The notes under the pieces were generated by a model, which had not been told where the DNA came from, did no database searches, and saw only the letters and a program-made list of their open reading frames with translations. 57,695 nt of DNA from Micavibrio sp. GTDB lineage: Bacteria > Pseudomonadota > Alphaproteobacteria > Micavibrionales > Micavibrionaceae. The first letter of the stretch is position 1. Each line of letters opens with the position of its first letter. The position numbers were made by a program, and so were the translations under genes. Below are positions 1 to 7,868 of this stretch, in pieces. Location: assembly GCA_028290825.1 (NCBI GenBank), contig JAQGJB010000097.1:1-57695 (forward strand). The letters are read 5' to 3'.

Positions 1-42
1 ACAGCGAAGAAGTAATGCGACAAAACATTGAAAGAAAAACAG

Positions 43-789
43 ATGCTTCAAATTAAAAACCTCCACGCCACCATCGACGGGAAGGAAATTCTCAAAGGGC
101 TTTCACTCGATATCCCGGATGGCGAAGTGCATGCCATTATGGGGCCGAACGGGGCAGGGAAGTCGACGCTGTCTTACGTGCTGTCGGGCCGTGACGGGTA
201 TGAGGTCACTTCGGGGACGGTGTTGCTGGACGGCAAAAATCTCCTCGATCTTGCACCGGAAGAACGGGCGGCTTCGGGGTTGTTCCTGGCGTTCCAGTAC
301 CCGGTGGAAATTCCCGGGGTACAGATGACGACGTTTTTGAAAACGGCGCTGAATTCCATTCGCAAACAGCGCGGGCAGACCGAACTGGATGCGCTCGATT
401 TCCTGAAGCTGATGAAGGCGAAGCAGAAGGAACTGAACATCGGCGATGACATGCTGAAACGCGCGGTCAATGTCGGTTTTTCCGGCGGCGAGAAGAAGCG
501 TAATGAAGTATTGCAGATGGCGATGCTGGAACCGACCCTCGCGATCCTCGATGAAACGGATTCCGGTCTGGATATCGACGCTCTGCGCATCGTCGCGGAC
601 GGTGTGAATGCGCTGCGCTCACCAAAGCGCAGCTTCCTTGTCATCACGCACTATCAACGCCTTCTTGATTACATCGTGCCGGATCACGTCCATGTTCTGG
701 CCGACGGCAAAATCGTAAAATCCGGCGGCCCGGAACTGGCAAAGGAACTGGAACTGAAGGGTTATGCCGGGATTGGTGAGGCCGCTTAA
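43..789 (+). CDS. sufC: SufC, Fe-S cluster assembly ATPase
   Basis: Cytosolic ABC-type ATPase of the SufBCD scaffold, which assembles Fe-S clusters on sulfur delivered by SufS. The 248-residue product has the usual length. It shows Walker A GPNGAGKST near residue 35, the SufC-type signature FSGGEKKRNE and Walker B LAILDETDSGLDIDAL. No membrane segment is present, as expected for SufC. I prefer the ATG giving MLQIKNLHA, the usual SufC amino terminus, over an in-frame TTG five codons upstream; neither has a strong ribosome binding site. The stop overlaps the sufD start (TAATG), so the two are translationally coupled. sufB probably lies just left of the window, but only a few bases are visible. 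Family assignment is secure. Confidence 0.96.
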   Translation: MLQIKNLHATIDGKEILKGLSLDIPDGEVHAIMGPNGAGKSTLSYVLSGRDGYEVTSGTVLLDGKNLLDLAPEERAASGLFLAFQYPVEIPGVQMTTFLKTALNSIRKQRGQTELDALDFLKLMKAKQKELNIGDDMLKRAVNVGFSGGEKKRNEVLQMAMLEPTLAILDETDSGLDIDALRIVADGVNALRSPKRSFLVITHYQRLLDYIVPDHVHVLADGKIVKSGGPELAKELELKGYAGIGEAA

Positions 790-2018
790 TGAATACCGAG
801 CGTAAAATTTCGCAATTCCCCGTCAAGTCGCCGTATTTCCCGGAGACGTCGGAGAATATTCTGCGCGCGATGGCGGCAACGGACGATGCCGACTGGCTGT
901 CCGCCCTGCGCCTGCGCGGGGTTGAATATCTGACTGCACGCGGCCTGCCTACGCCGAAGCTGGAAGGGTGGAAATTTACCAATCTGATTCCGCTGGTGAA
1001 GAATTACACCACGCACGCCGAACTGAACTTCGTTATGAAACCGGTTGCGGGCGTGAGCGTCGAACCGATTGCAGAAGCGGCGGAAGAACAATGGGTTCGC
1101 GATCTGCTGAACACTGATATCCCGGGCGAAGAACACAATTCCGATCCGTCGATGATGCACCTTGCTAACGTTTTTTTCCGTGACGGGATTGTGATTGACG
1201 TTGCGGCGGGCGTTGAAGTGGCCGAACCGCTGATGATGGATGTGATCGCGGGGGACGAGGCGTTTTCGTCGGCGCAGTCGGTCATCCGCCTTGGTGCCAA
1301 TGCGCGCCTGACCATTATTGAAGATCACCGCAGCGACGGAAGGCTCTGGAAAAACATCCTGACGCGGATCGTTCTGGGGCAGGGAGCGAAGCTGACCCAT
1401 GTGCGGATTCAGGAAGATTCAAACGATGCGGTTTATACGCAGGCGACGAATATCGAGCTGGCCAAAGACGCGGCTTATGAAGGATTAAATCTTGCTGTCG
1501 GTGGATCGTTAAGCCGTAACCAGGTCCGTGTGGCGATGAATGAAACCGGCGGGGTGTGCCATATCAATGGCGTCAATCTGATGCGCGGCAAGCAACATGC
1601 GGATACGACGATCCTTGTCGAGCATTTCGCGCCGCATTGTGAGTCGAACCAGAATATGCGGACCATCCTGAGCGATCAGGCGCATGGCGTCTTTCAGGGC
1701 AAGATCCATGTGCATCAGGCGGCGCAGAAGACCGTCGGTTATCAGCTCTCCAAAGCCCTGATCCTGTCCGAAGGGGCGGAGATGGATACCAAGCCGGAAC
1801 TGGAGATTTACGCAGACGATGTGAAATGTTCGCACGGCGCGACCACCGGGCGTCTCGATGATGAACCGTTATTCTATATGCAATCGCGCGGCATTGCGCG
1901 CGATGCGGCACGGGCTTTGCTGATCAAGGCGTTTGCTGCCGAGGTTTTGGCCGTGGTGGAAGGGCAGCCTTTCTATGAGTCGCTGATGGAAAGGGTTGGG
2001 CGATGGCTGGAAAACTAA
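789..2018 (+). CDS. sufD: SufD, Fe-S cluster scaffold subunit
   Basis: Subunit of the cytosolic SufBC2D Fe-S scaffold. The 409-residue protein has a variable helical amino-terminal part and, from about residue 130, the SufBD beta-helix core. The conserved carboxy-terminal segment VKCSHGATTGRLDDE, with its Cys and His, is the SufB/SufD interface region. The position directly after sufC and before sufS, and the length (SufB is nearer 480), mark it as SufD rather than SufB. It starts on the last base of the sufC stop codon. Its end overlaps the start of sufS by 16 bases, a tight operon arrangement. Confidence 0.93.
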   Translation: MNTERKISQFPVKSPYFPETSENILRAMAATDDADWLSALRLRGVEYLTARGLPTPKLEGWKFTNLIPLVKNYTTHAELNFVMKPVAGVSVEPIAEAAEEQWVRDLLNTDIPGEEHNSDPSMMHLANVFFRDGIVIDVAAGVEVAEPLMMDVIAGDEAFSSAQSVIRLGANARLTIIEDHRSDGRLWKNILTRIVLGQGAKLTHVRIQEDSNDAVYTQATNIELAKDAAYEGLNLAVGGSLSRNQVRVAMNETGGVCHINGVNLMRGKQHADTTILVEHFAPHCESNQNMRTILSDQAHGVFQGKIHVHQAAQKTVGYQLSKALILSEGAEMDTKPELEIYADDVKCSHGATTGRLDDEPLFYMQSRGIARDAARALLIKAFAAEVLAVVEGQPFYESLMERVGRWLEN

Positions 2019-3256
2019 GCCCCATTCAGCAGGCAACGATGGCCAGCTTCCGCAATGATTTCCCCGTGCTGTCGAAAACCATGAACGGTAAGCCCGTCGC
2101 TTTCCTCGATACGGGATCAAGTGCGCAGAAACCGCGCGCGGTTATTGATGCAATGAAGGCGGCGATGGATACGGAGTATGCGAATATCCACCGCGGGCTT
2201 TACCAGTTTTCACAGGTTACGACGGCGAAGTTTGAAGCCGTGCGAGCGAAGGTTGCCGATTTCATCGGTGCTGTGTCCGAAAAGGAAATCATCTTCACCC
2301 GCAATGCGACCGAAGGCATCAACCTTGTAGCGCAAAGCTGGGGGCGCGCAAACCTGAAAGCGGGGGATGAGGTTATTATCTCCGGTATGGAGCACCACGC
2401 AAATATTGTCCCGTGGCAACTCCTCCGTGACCAGATCGGGATTGTTATTAAGGTCATACCGGTTTTGCAGGATGGAAGGCTGGACCTTGAATCTCTTGAA
2501 AAACTGCTTTCCTCCAAGACAAAATTAGTCTCTTTTGTCCATGTTTCCAATGCTTTGGGAACAATCAATCCCGTATCAACGATTATTAAATCAGTTTCTG
2601 CTTATAATAGAAATATCAGGATTTTAGTAGACGGATCGCAGGCCGTGGTGCACGGCGCGGTCAATGTATCCGCACTTGGCGCGGACTGGTACGTGTTCAC
2701 GGGACACAAGCTGTATGGACCGACGGGGATTGGCGTTCTGTATGGCCGTTATGAGTTACTGCAATCCATGCCGCCTTATCAGGGCGGGGGGGACATGATC
2801 GAACGCGTAACGTTTGAAAAGACAACCTATAAAGATGCCCCGGCCCGTTTCGAGGCAGGAACTCCCGCCATTGTCGAAGTGCTGGGCCTCGGCGCCGCCA
2901 TCGATTATGTGGCCGCGATCGGCATGGACAACATCGCTGTGCGCGAACAGGAGCTTCTGGCCTACGGCCTTGAGCAGCTTTCCGGCGTTCCGGGTCTGAC
3001 CCTTTACGGCCCTGCCGAAAATCGCGCGGGCATTATCAGTTTCACAGCAGACTGGGGCCACCCCAGCGATATCGCCATGGTCCTGGACCAGTGCGGGGTC
3101 GCGGTGCGGTCGGGGCATCATTGCTGCCAGCCGCTGATGGATCAATTTGGTATCGATGCGACGATCCGCGCATCGTTTGGTTTATATACGAATGAAGCCG
3201 ACATAGATCAGCTCGTTCAGGGGATAAAAAAGGCGAGGGATTTATTGGGAGAGTAG
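2003..3256 (+). CDS. sufS: SufS, group II cysteine desulfurase
   Basis: PLP enzyme that takes sulfur from cysteine and passes it to the SUF scaffold. At 417 residues it is a normal group II desulfurase. The PLP lysine is K236 in TGHKLYGPTG, and the catalytic cysteine is C374 in RSGHHCCQPLM. The residue after it is a second Cys (C375), where E. coli SufS has Ala. No SufE is seen in the window. The gene overlaps sufD and is followed after one base by the next GTG start. A stretch inside the gene, about 2521-2640, is only 33% GC (40 of 120 bases) against 59% in the next 120 bases. The reading frame is intact across it. Confidence 0.95.
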   Translation: MAGKLSPIQQATMASFRNDFPVLSKTMNGKPVAFLDTGSSAQKPRAVIDAMKAAMDTEYANIHRGLYQFSQVTTAKFEAVRAKVADFIGAVSEKEIIFTRNATEGINLVAQSWGRANLKAGDEVIISGMEHHANIVPWQLLRDQIGIVIKVIPVLQDGRLDLESLEKLLSSKTKLVSFVHVSNALGTINPVSTIIKSVSAYNRNIRILVDGSQAVVHGAVNVSALGADWYVFTGHKLYGPTGIGVLYGRYELLQSMPPYQGGGDMIERVTFEKTTYKDAPARFEAGTPAIVEVLGLGAAIDYVAAIGMDNIAVREQELLAYGLEQLSGVPGLTLYGPAENRAGIISFTADWGHPSDIAMVLDQCGVAVRSGHHCCQPLMDQFGIDATIRASFGLYTNEADIDQLVQGIKKARDLLGE

Positions 3257-3257
3257 T

Positions 3258-3779
3258 GTGAATTTGAAAGTAGCAGGGTTTACGGCACTGACACTTGGGG
3301 TATTGGGATTTTTTATGGCGGACGGTATACCGAAGCATGGTGTTGCTTCTACGGGTACGTTCTCAAAGAAAGCCTGTCTCAGTTCGATCGAAAAACATTC
3401 CAGCAAGGATATGTTTACAAAGGACACCGCTAACGGGTTATGCGGCTGTCTTGCAGATCTGGGACTGACGAGGGAGACGGCGGATTTTAAAACCGTCAAA
3501 TCCTGTCTGGATAAACATCTGGGTGGGACTATAATTAATGCCTGTGAAAAGGACGAAGCCGCACGGCAGGCTGCACGCGACAGGCCCAAATCGCCGGAGG
3601 ATGAAATGAGGGACGATTCCAACGTGTTTGGCCCATCAATGAATTGCTCTTGCGTGTCGGAAAAGTCGGAAGAATGGGTGTGGAAGAATTTTGAGGCCGG
3701 CATGCGGTCCAGGGTAATGAAGAACGAGGAAGCGAACGATTTTGCCACCTCGATGATGAATGAATGCAAATGGAAGTAA
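3258..3779 (+). CDS. Cys-rich predicted exported protein inside the SUF operon
   Basis: Not recognised. The 173-residue product begins with a short hydrophobic segment (VAGFTALTLGVLGFFMA) that could be a signal peptide or membrane anchor. The rest is hydrophilic and charged, with eight cysteines, several paired as CGC and CSC. The GTG start is preceded by GGGAGAG in the end of sufS, one base after its stop. The next gene, sufT, follows within a few bases. It is therefore almost certainly co-transcribed with the SUF genes. A link to Fe-S biogenesis is suggested only by position. If exported, it would not meet the cytosolic SUF proteins directly. Confidence 0.75.
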   Translation: MNLKVAGFTALTLGVLGFFMADGIPKHGVASTGTFSKKACLSSIEKHSSKDMFTKDTANGLCGCLADLGLTRETADFKTVKSCLDKHLGGTIINACEKDEAARQAARDRPKSPEDEMRDDSNVFGPSMNCSCVSEKSEEWVWKNFEAGMRSRVMKNEEANDFATSMMNECKWK

Positions 3780-3783
3780 GGTT

Positions 3784-4197
3784 ATGCAGCATACCGCCGA
3801 TGAAACCATGGTCCGGAACGCTTTCGGAGCCGATTACGACGAACTGGCCGAACCGCCAGATGCGGAGGTAACGCGCGACCATCCCCTATGGCCCGCAATC
3901 CTGAAGGGTCTGCGCGGTGTTTACGACCCTGAAATTCCCGTGAATGTTTATGAACTCGGCCTGCTTTACAAAATCGACATCCGCGATGCCGCTGATGGTA
4001 AGGCCGATGTGTTCGTTGAGATGACCCTGACATCGCCTGCATGCCCCGTTGCGCAGGAAATGCCAGGTATGGTGCAGTCGGCGATCTTTCCGGTTGAGGG
4101 GATCGGTAATGTTGATGTTGAAATCATCTGGGACCCGCCCTGGGACCCGTCGAAAATGGCGGAAACGGCCAAGCTGCAGTTGAATATGTTTACGTGA
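3784..4197 (+). CDS. sufT: SufT, MIP18/DUF59-family Fe-S maturation factor
   Basis: Small cytosolic protein of the MIP18 (DUF59) family, which helps Fe-S protein maturation and is often encoded in SUF operons. The signature segments are DPEIPVNVYELGLLY and TLTSPACPVAQEMP, the latter carrying the conserved cysteine. The amino-terminal 40 residues are variable and acidic. I chose the ATG giving a 137-residue protein because AAGG lies just upstream. An in-frame ATG eight codons earlier lies within the preceding gene and is a possible alternative. It is followed after 59 bases by the A-type carrier gene. Confidence 0.9.
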   Translation: MQHTADETMVRNAFGADYDELAEPPDAEVTRDHPLWPAILKGLRGVYDPEIPVNVYELGLLYKIDIRDAADGKADVFVEMTLTSPACPVAQEMPGMVQSAIFPVEGIGNVDVEIIWDPPWDPSKMAETAKLQLNMFT

Positions 4198-4256
4198 GCG
4201 CGATATTACTGTCATCCCTTGCCAGGCTCGGGGAGCAGTAAAAAAGGAATAATGAA

Positions 4257-4595
4257 ATGATCAGCATTACAGACGAAGGCGCAAAAGCCATCAGGGAAAA
4301 GACAGCATTGAATCCCGATGCGGTCGGCCTGCGCCTCAAAATCAAGACGACCGGGTGTTCCGGCAACAGCTACCAGATGGAGCATGTGCTGGCAGAAGAC
4401 CTGAAGATGGATGACAGGTTCGAAAAGGACGGGGCTGTGCTCTACGTGCCTAAAATGTCGTCTTGGATGCTGGCGGGTATGGAAGTCGGTTTTGAAGAAA
4501 CAAAAATGAAAAGCGGCTTCATCTTCAATAACCCGAATGAGGCCGGACGCTGCGGTTGCGGTGAGTCTTTTACGGTTAACCAAAATTTAACCTAG
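4257..4595 (+). CDS. sufA: A-type Fe-S carrier (SufA/IscA family)
   Basis: HesB/IscA/SufA-family carrier that receives Fe-S clusters from the scaffold and hands them to target proteins. The 112-residue product has the three family cysteines: one in TTGCSGNSYQ near residue 35 and two in GRCGCGESF near the end. AAGGAAT precedes the ATG. It is the last gene of the SUF operon and is followed by a strong terminator. SufA, IscA and ErpA cannot be told apart by sequence alone here; SufA is chosen from context. Confidence 0.9.
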   Translation: MISITDEGAKAIREKTALNPDAVGLRLKIKTTGCSGNSYQMEHVLAEDLKMDDRFEKDGAVLYVPKMSSWMLAGMEVGFEETKMKSGFIFNNPNEAGRCGCGESFTVNQNLT

Positions 4596-4610
4596 ACCCT
4601 CTAAAACACA

Positions 4611-4638
4611 AAAGGCCTCCGCTGGGCGGAGGCCTTTT
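4611..4638 (+). terminator. Intrinsic terminator of the SUF operon, bidirectional
   Basis: A perfect 10-bp stem (AAAGGCCTCC and GGAGGCCTTT, loop GCTGGGC) ends in a T run. The opposite strand also carries a T tail, so it can end the minus-strand operon from 5992 to 4661 as well. Confidence 0.9.
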
Positions 4639-4660
4639 TGAATTCTGAATGGTCTATCTA

Positions 4661-4768
4661 CTAGCTTGGCAGTGGAGCCGGTGTATGGATAGACGGAGCT
4701 GGTGTACGTGCAAATACGCTGACGTCTGCGTGTCTTGCTGATGCTGCCTTGATTGCGCCTCTGGTCAT
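4661..4768 (-). CDS. Candidate 35-residue peptide, last gene of an unknown operon
   Basis: Short open frame of 36 codons including the stop. Directly upstream of the ATG is a strong GAGAGAGGG ribosome binding site at good spacing. The predicted peptide starts MTRGAIKAASARH and ends with a Pro/Ala-rich tail in which TPAP occurs twice. It has no cysteine and no membrane segment. It lies 25 bases beyond the stop of the preceding minus-strand gene and just before the bidirectional terminator. It may be a genuine small protein of that operon. No family is recognised. The good ribosome binding site and the fit between gene end and terminator are the main support. Confidence 0.5.
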   Translation of the reverse strand: MTRGAIKAASARHADVSVFARTPAPSIHTPAPLPS

Positions 4769-4793
4769 ATTTTTGCCCTCTCTCTTTTTTTAG

Positions 4794-5378
4794 TTAGTTT
4801 ACTTCTATGTAAAGCTTATAAAAGAGTTCTTTCATTTGAGGGCCTGGGCCATCGCGTTTAAAACTCTCGTATAATTCACCATGACCCATACGCAACATTG
4901 CGTCAACAAATTCCGTATGACCCTTTTCATAGCTCTCTGAGGTTATTTTACACATTACAGTGAGGGAGTCAAGTATTTTTGTATCAAAGGCAATGGCCTG
5001 ATCCACTGAACTCATTGAATCATCAGGGTTTTTTTGCCCTAAAAATTGCAATTGCGCTTGCCGTAAATAGGCGGCGGTATCCAGAATTATCTCAGGCGAG
5101 GGTGTGGATAACTCTGGCGCAAGCCCGATATAAACGGTTTTTGCCTCAGGAACGAAGCCGGAAGCGCCTTTGGCCTTGATAACGCGTATAGCGACTCGGT
5201 TCTGTGACGCCATTTCCAGAAGGTCCTGACCCGTCTGGGTCTGGGATAAGGCGGCCATAATGGCCTGGCGCACTTTTTCTTCCTGCGGATGATTGTAATC
5301 AACGCCGCCGACATTCGGTTTCGGCGTGCTCTGGCCGAAGGTGCCCTGCAGGTTGCTGAAAGGGGAATCCTGGGTCAT
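4794..5378 (-). CDS. Unassigned protein, second gene of a minus-strand operon
   Basis: Not recognised. The 194-residue product is soluble, with no signal peptide or membrane segment. It has a Gln/Pro-rich start, then a compact region from about residue 30 onward. That region contains short beta-like stretches (VAIRVIKAKGASGF, AKTVYIGLAPEL) followed by helices. An HExxH or other obvious catalytic motif is absent. Its ATG overlaps the stop of the upstream gene (ATGA), so the two are translationally coupled and probably work together. It is followed by the 35-codon ORF. Confidence 0.75.
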   Translation of the reverse strand: MTQDSPFSNLQGTFGQSTPKPNVGGVDYNHPQEEKVRQAIMAALSQTQTGQDLLEMASQNRVAIRVIKAKGASGFVPEAKTVYIGLAPELSTPSPEIILDTAAYLRQAQLQFLGQKNPDDSMSSVDQAIAFDTKILDSLTVMCKITSESYEKGHTEFVDAMLRMGHGELYESFKRDGPGPQMKELFYKLYIEVN

Positions 5379-5992
5379 GCGTTCACTCCTTCGCCGGAAT
5401 GATCAAGGGATGAGTTCATCAGCATTTGTGTTCCTGTGATATTGACGCGGCCACCGGCGTCAACCTGCACCGTGGCACGCACGAGTGTGTCGAGATACCA
5501 GAGCGAAGTTGCGATGACAAAATTTCCGCTGCCGTCCATGGTGATGTCTGCGGGCTGATGCATAGCCTGAATGCTCGCCATCTGATCCGGCCCAAGCGCG
5601 TCTAGCGCGGGATTGTCATGCGGGTTGTCAATCACATAGACATCACCGTCAGGCCCGGAAACATGGGCGAAAAAGAAGCTGATGTAATCGAGAACGTTAT
5701 GCGCACTGAGCGACAGGTTACCACTGTCATTAGCGCGGTAAATTGGTGTCGTGCTGCCGTCGAGGTGATGATAGGTGCGGCCATCGCCGATATAATCAAA
5801 GGAGAAAGAGGGCAGCGAAGAATAATTGGTCAGGCGGTAGACAAGGTAGTTTTTATAGAAGGGAAGCTTGGCGCATTTTGCCTCGCTGGTGCCGAGCGAA
5901 AAAAAGATATGGTCGCCAGACGTCTTTACGCTGTCGATCATGGCGACGGTACGGTCGCGGTCTAATTTATGCCATTGGTTTGTTGCGAGCAT
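5375..5992 (-). CDS. Unassigned protein, first gene of a minus-strand operon
   Basis: Not recognised. The 205-residue product is rich in aromatic and small polar residues and looks beta-rich (for example GSGNFVIATSLWYLDTLVRA). It has a single cysteine and no signal peptide or membrane segment. AGGA sits four bases before the ATG, supporting this start. It is coupled by a 4-base overlap to the following gene. A plausible -10 box (TATATT on the minus strand near 6040) lies upstream, but I find no convincing -35. Confidence 0.75.
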   Translation of the reverse strand: MLATNQWHKLDRDRTVAMIDSVKTSGDHIFFSLGTSEAKCAKLPFYKNYLVYRLTNYSSLPSFSFDYIGDGRTYHHLDGSTTPIYRANDSGNLSLSAHNVLDYISFFFAHVSGPDGDVYVIDNPHDNPALDALGPDQMASIQAMHQPADITMDGSGNFVIATSLWYLDTLVRATVQVDAGGRVNITGTQMLMNSSLDHSGEGVNA

Positions 5993-6071
5993 GCGGTCCT
6001 GTAGCCGGGGTAGGGCGAATCTTTTTAACCCGTCTAATATAGCGGGAATAAGGGGTTAGGCGAGAATAAAA

Positions 6072-7067
6072 TCAGGCAACATCGGCAAGATTATGTCCTT
6101 CCTGAACAAATTTCAGGGCATCCTGGAAGAGTTGCGAGGGGGTGGCCTCCGGCTTGAAGGCCTCGGTCGACAGAAACCGCCGCCACGCCTTGCCGCCACG
6201 CTGGCCCGCGAACAGGCCCATCATGTGACGGGCAACTGTCTTTACCGGGGTCCCATAGGCCTGGAATTGCTGCTCTGCATAAGGGATCATGGACAGGGCA
6301 ATTGCATGACGGTCTGGTGCGTTATGGTCAAAGAAACGCTGTCCGATCCGGGCCAGAATGTAGGGGTTGGAATAGGCTTCGCGGCCGATCATAACGCCAT
6401 CAAAAACATCTCTGTTTTCGGCAATCTGGTCACAGGTGGTAATCCCGCCGTTCAGGACTATGCGCAGTTCGGGATGCGCCTGTTTCACCTGGGCGGCCAC
6501 ATCGTACCGCAAAGGCGGGATTTCACGATTTTCTTTCGGGCTTAAACCGTTCAGCCACGCCTTGCGGGCATGGATGATAAACATCGTGCAACCTGCTGAT
6601 TTTACAGTATCAATAAAGTTCATGAGGAAGGGCAGATCGTCGCAGTCATCAACCCCGATCCGGCATTTTACCGTCACTGGGATTTTGACGGCGTTCATCA
6701 TCGCCGCAACGCTGTCGGCCACACGGTCTGGGTCCTTCATCAGGCAGGCGCCAAAGGCCCCGTTCTGCACCCTGTCGCTGGGGCAGCCGCAGTTCAGGTT
6801 GATTTCGTCATAGCCGTAATCCTCGCCCGCTTTGGCGGCATCGGCCAGAGCCTTAGGATCGCTGCCGCCAAGCTGCAGGGCGATTGGGTGCTCTGCTCCG
6901 GAGAAGCGGAGATGCCGGTCACGGTCCCCAAACAGGATCGCCCCCGTCGTCACCATTTCGGTATAAAGCCGGACATGCGGCGATATCTGCCGCAGGAAAT
7001 AGCGGCAGTGACGGTCGGTCCAGTCCATCATCGGCGCGATGGAGATTTCGAAAGGGGCTTGATCCAT
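6072..7067 (-). CDS. dusA: DusA, tRNA-dihydrouridine(20/20a) synthase
   Basis: FMN enzyme that reduces uridines in the tRNA D-loop to dihydrouridine. The 331-residue protein is a TIM barrel with the DusA-type start (SIAPMMDWTDRHCRYFLR). It also has the substrate/FMN segments ALQLGGSDP and NLNCGCPSDRVQ, the catalytic cysteine in GAFGACLM, and HARKAWLNGLSPKENR, which is typical of DusA rather than DusB. It is divergent from the SH3-domain gene at 7120, and the 52 bases between them must hold both start regions. Confidence 0.96.
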   Translation of the reverse strand: MDQAPFEISIAPMMDWTDRHCRYFLRQISPHVRLYTEMVTTGAILFGDRDRHLRFSGAEHPIALQLGGSDPKALADAAKAGEDYGYDEINLNCGCPSDRVQNGAFGACLMKDPDRVADSVAAMMNAVKIPVTVKCRIGVDDCDDLPFLMNFIDTVKSAGCTMFIIHARKAWLNGLSPKENREIPPLRYDVAAQVKQAHPELRIVLNGGITTCDQIAENRDVFDGVMIGREAYSNPYILARIGQRFFDHNAPDRHAIALSMIPYAEQQFQAYGTPVKTVARHMMGLFAGQRGGKAWRRFLSTEAFKPEATPSQLFQDALKFVQEGHNLADVA

Positions 7068-7119
7068 TTATAGCTTTCGCATACCAAAGTGGGCGCATAA
7101 TGAGTTAAAGTAAGAAGAG

Positions 7120-7668
7120 ATGTCCAGCATTTCCCCACCGAACAGGTTATTTTTCGTTTTTTTAGTGCTTTACGGGCTGTTTTTGATCCAGCCTGTAATG
7201 GCGGATGACGTTCCGCCCGAGCTTCAGGGTTCAGGCCGCCCCGTTCCGCGCTTCGTAACCATTGATACGAATAAAGCATATGTCCGTACCGGCCCTGCAC
7301 CGCGCTATCCGGTAAAGCTGGTCTATAAGAAAATCGGCTTGCCGGTTGAAATAACACAGGAATTTGATGTCTGGCGTAAAATAAAAGATATTGATGGCGA
7401 TGAGGGCTGGATCAACAAGGCGCTTCTGTCCGATAAACGCGGTGTCATTATCCGGTCAGCGCAGGGCAAAGATAAAACGCAGGCCCCTGTTGATTTAAGG
7501 GAAGAGGGCAGGATGCAGGCCCGCATCATCGCACGCCTTGAAAGCGGTGTTGTTGGAAGACTAGGTAAATGTACTGAAAACTGGTGCCAGATAACAAGCG
7601 GCGGTTATCAGGGCTGGGTGCAGAGAAATTATCTCTGGGGCCTTTACCCCAAGGAAGAAATTAAATAG
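7120..7668 (+). CDS. Secreted SH3-domain protein
   Basis: Exported protein of 182 residues with a clear signal peptide (FFVFLVLYGLFLIQPVMA). After it come two bacterial SH3-like units. The first, roughly residues 45-105, reads NKAYVRTGPAPRYPVKLVYK and then WRKIKDIDGDEGWINKALL. The second, about 115-175, includes QARIIARLESGVVGRL and WCQITSGGYQGWVQRNYLWG. Such domains (SH3_4 type) are common in alphaproteobacterial periplasmic proteins and are thought to bind cell-wall or protein partners; the target here is unknown. AAGAAG precedes the ATG. Confidence 0.85.
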   Translation: MSSISPPNRLFFVFLVLYGLFLIQPVMADDVPPELQGSGRPVPRFVTIDTNKAYVRTGPAPRYPVKLVYKKIGLPVEITQEFDVWRKIKDIDGDEGWINKALLSDKRGVIIRSAQGKDKTQAPVDLREEGRMQARIIARLESGVVGRLGKCTENWCQITSGGYQGWVQRNYLWGLYPKEEIK

Positions 7669-7755
7669 GCGAAGCGCAATTACTAAGCCTTTCAATAAGC
7701 TTTGGTGATAGGAAAATCAGCCTCTTTACACTACCGGGCCAAATCACATAGCCTA

Positions 7756-7778
7756 GTTATCAACAGGGTTATCAACAG
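7756..7778. repeat. Two direct copies of GTTATCAACAG
   Basis: The 11-mer GTTATCAACAG occurs at 7756-7766 and 7768-7778, a 12-base period. TTATCAACA differs by one base from the E. coli DnaA box TTATCCACA. The pair sits in the 200-base gap before the gene at 7869. It could be a DnaA-binding pair or an unrelated regulatory repeat. Confidence 0.6.
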
Positions 7779-7868
7779 CCCTGTCTGATTCGGTTTCCCT
7801 GCCGGATTAATCCTCAAGCTTTTCTCGCCCACCAGTTTCCCACACCAACTTTGTCCGAGTACGAAGCC

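Noticed and set aside
1-42. Tail of an upstream gene, presumably sufB
   Set aside because: Too few bases are visible to decide which frame, if any, is coding.
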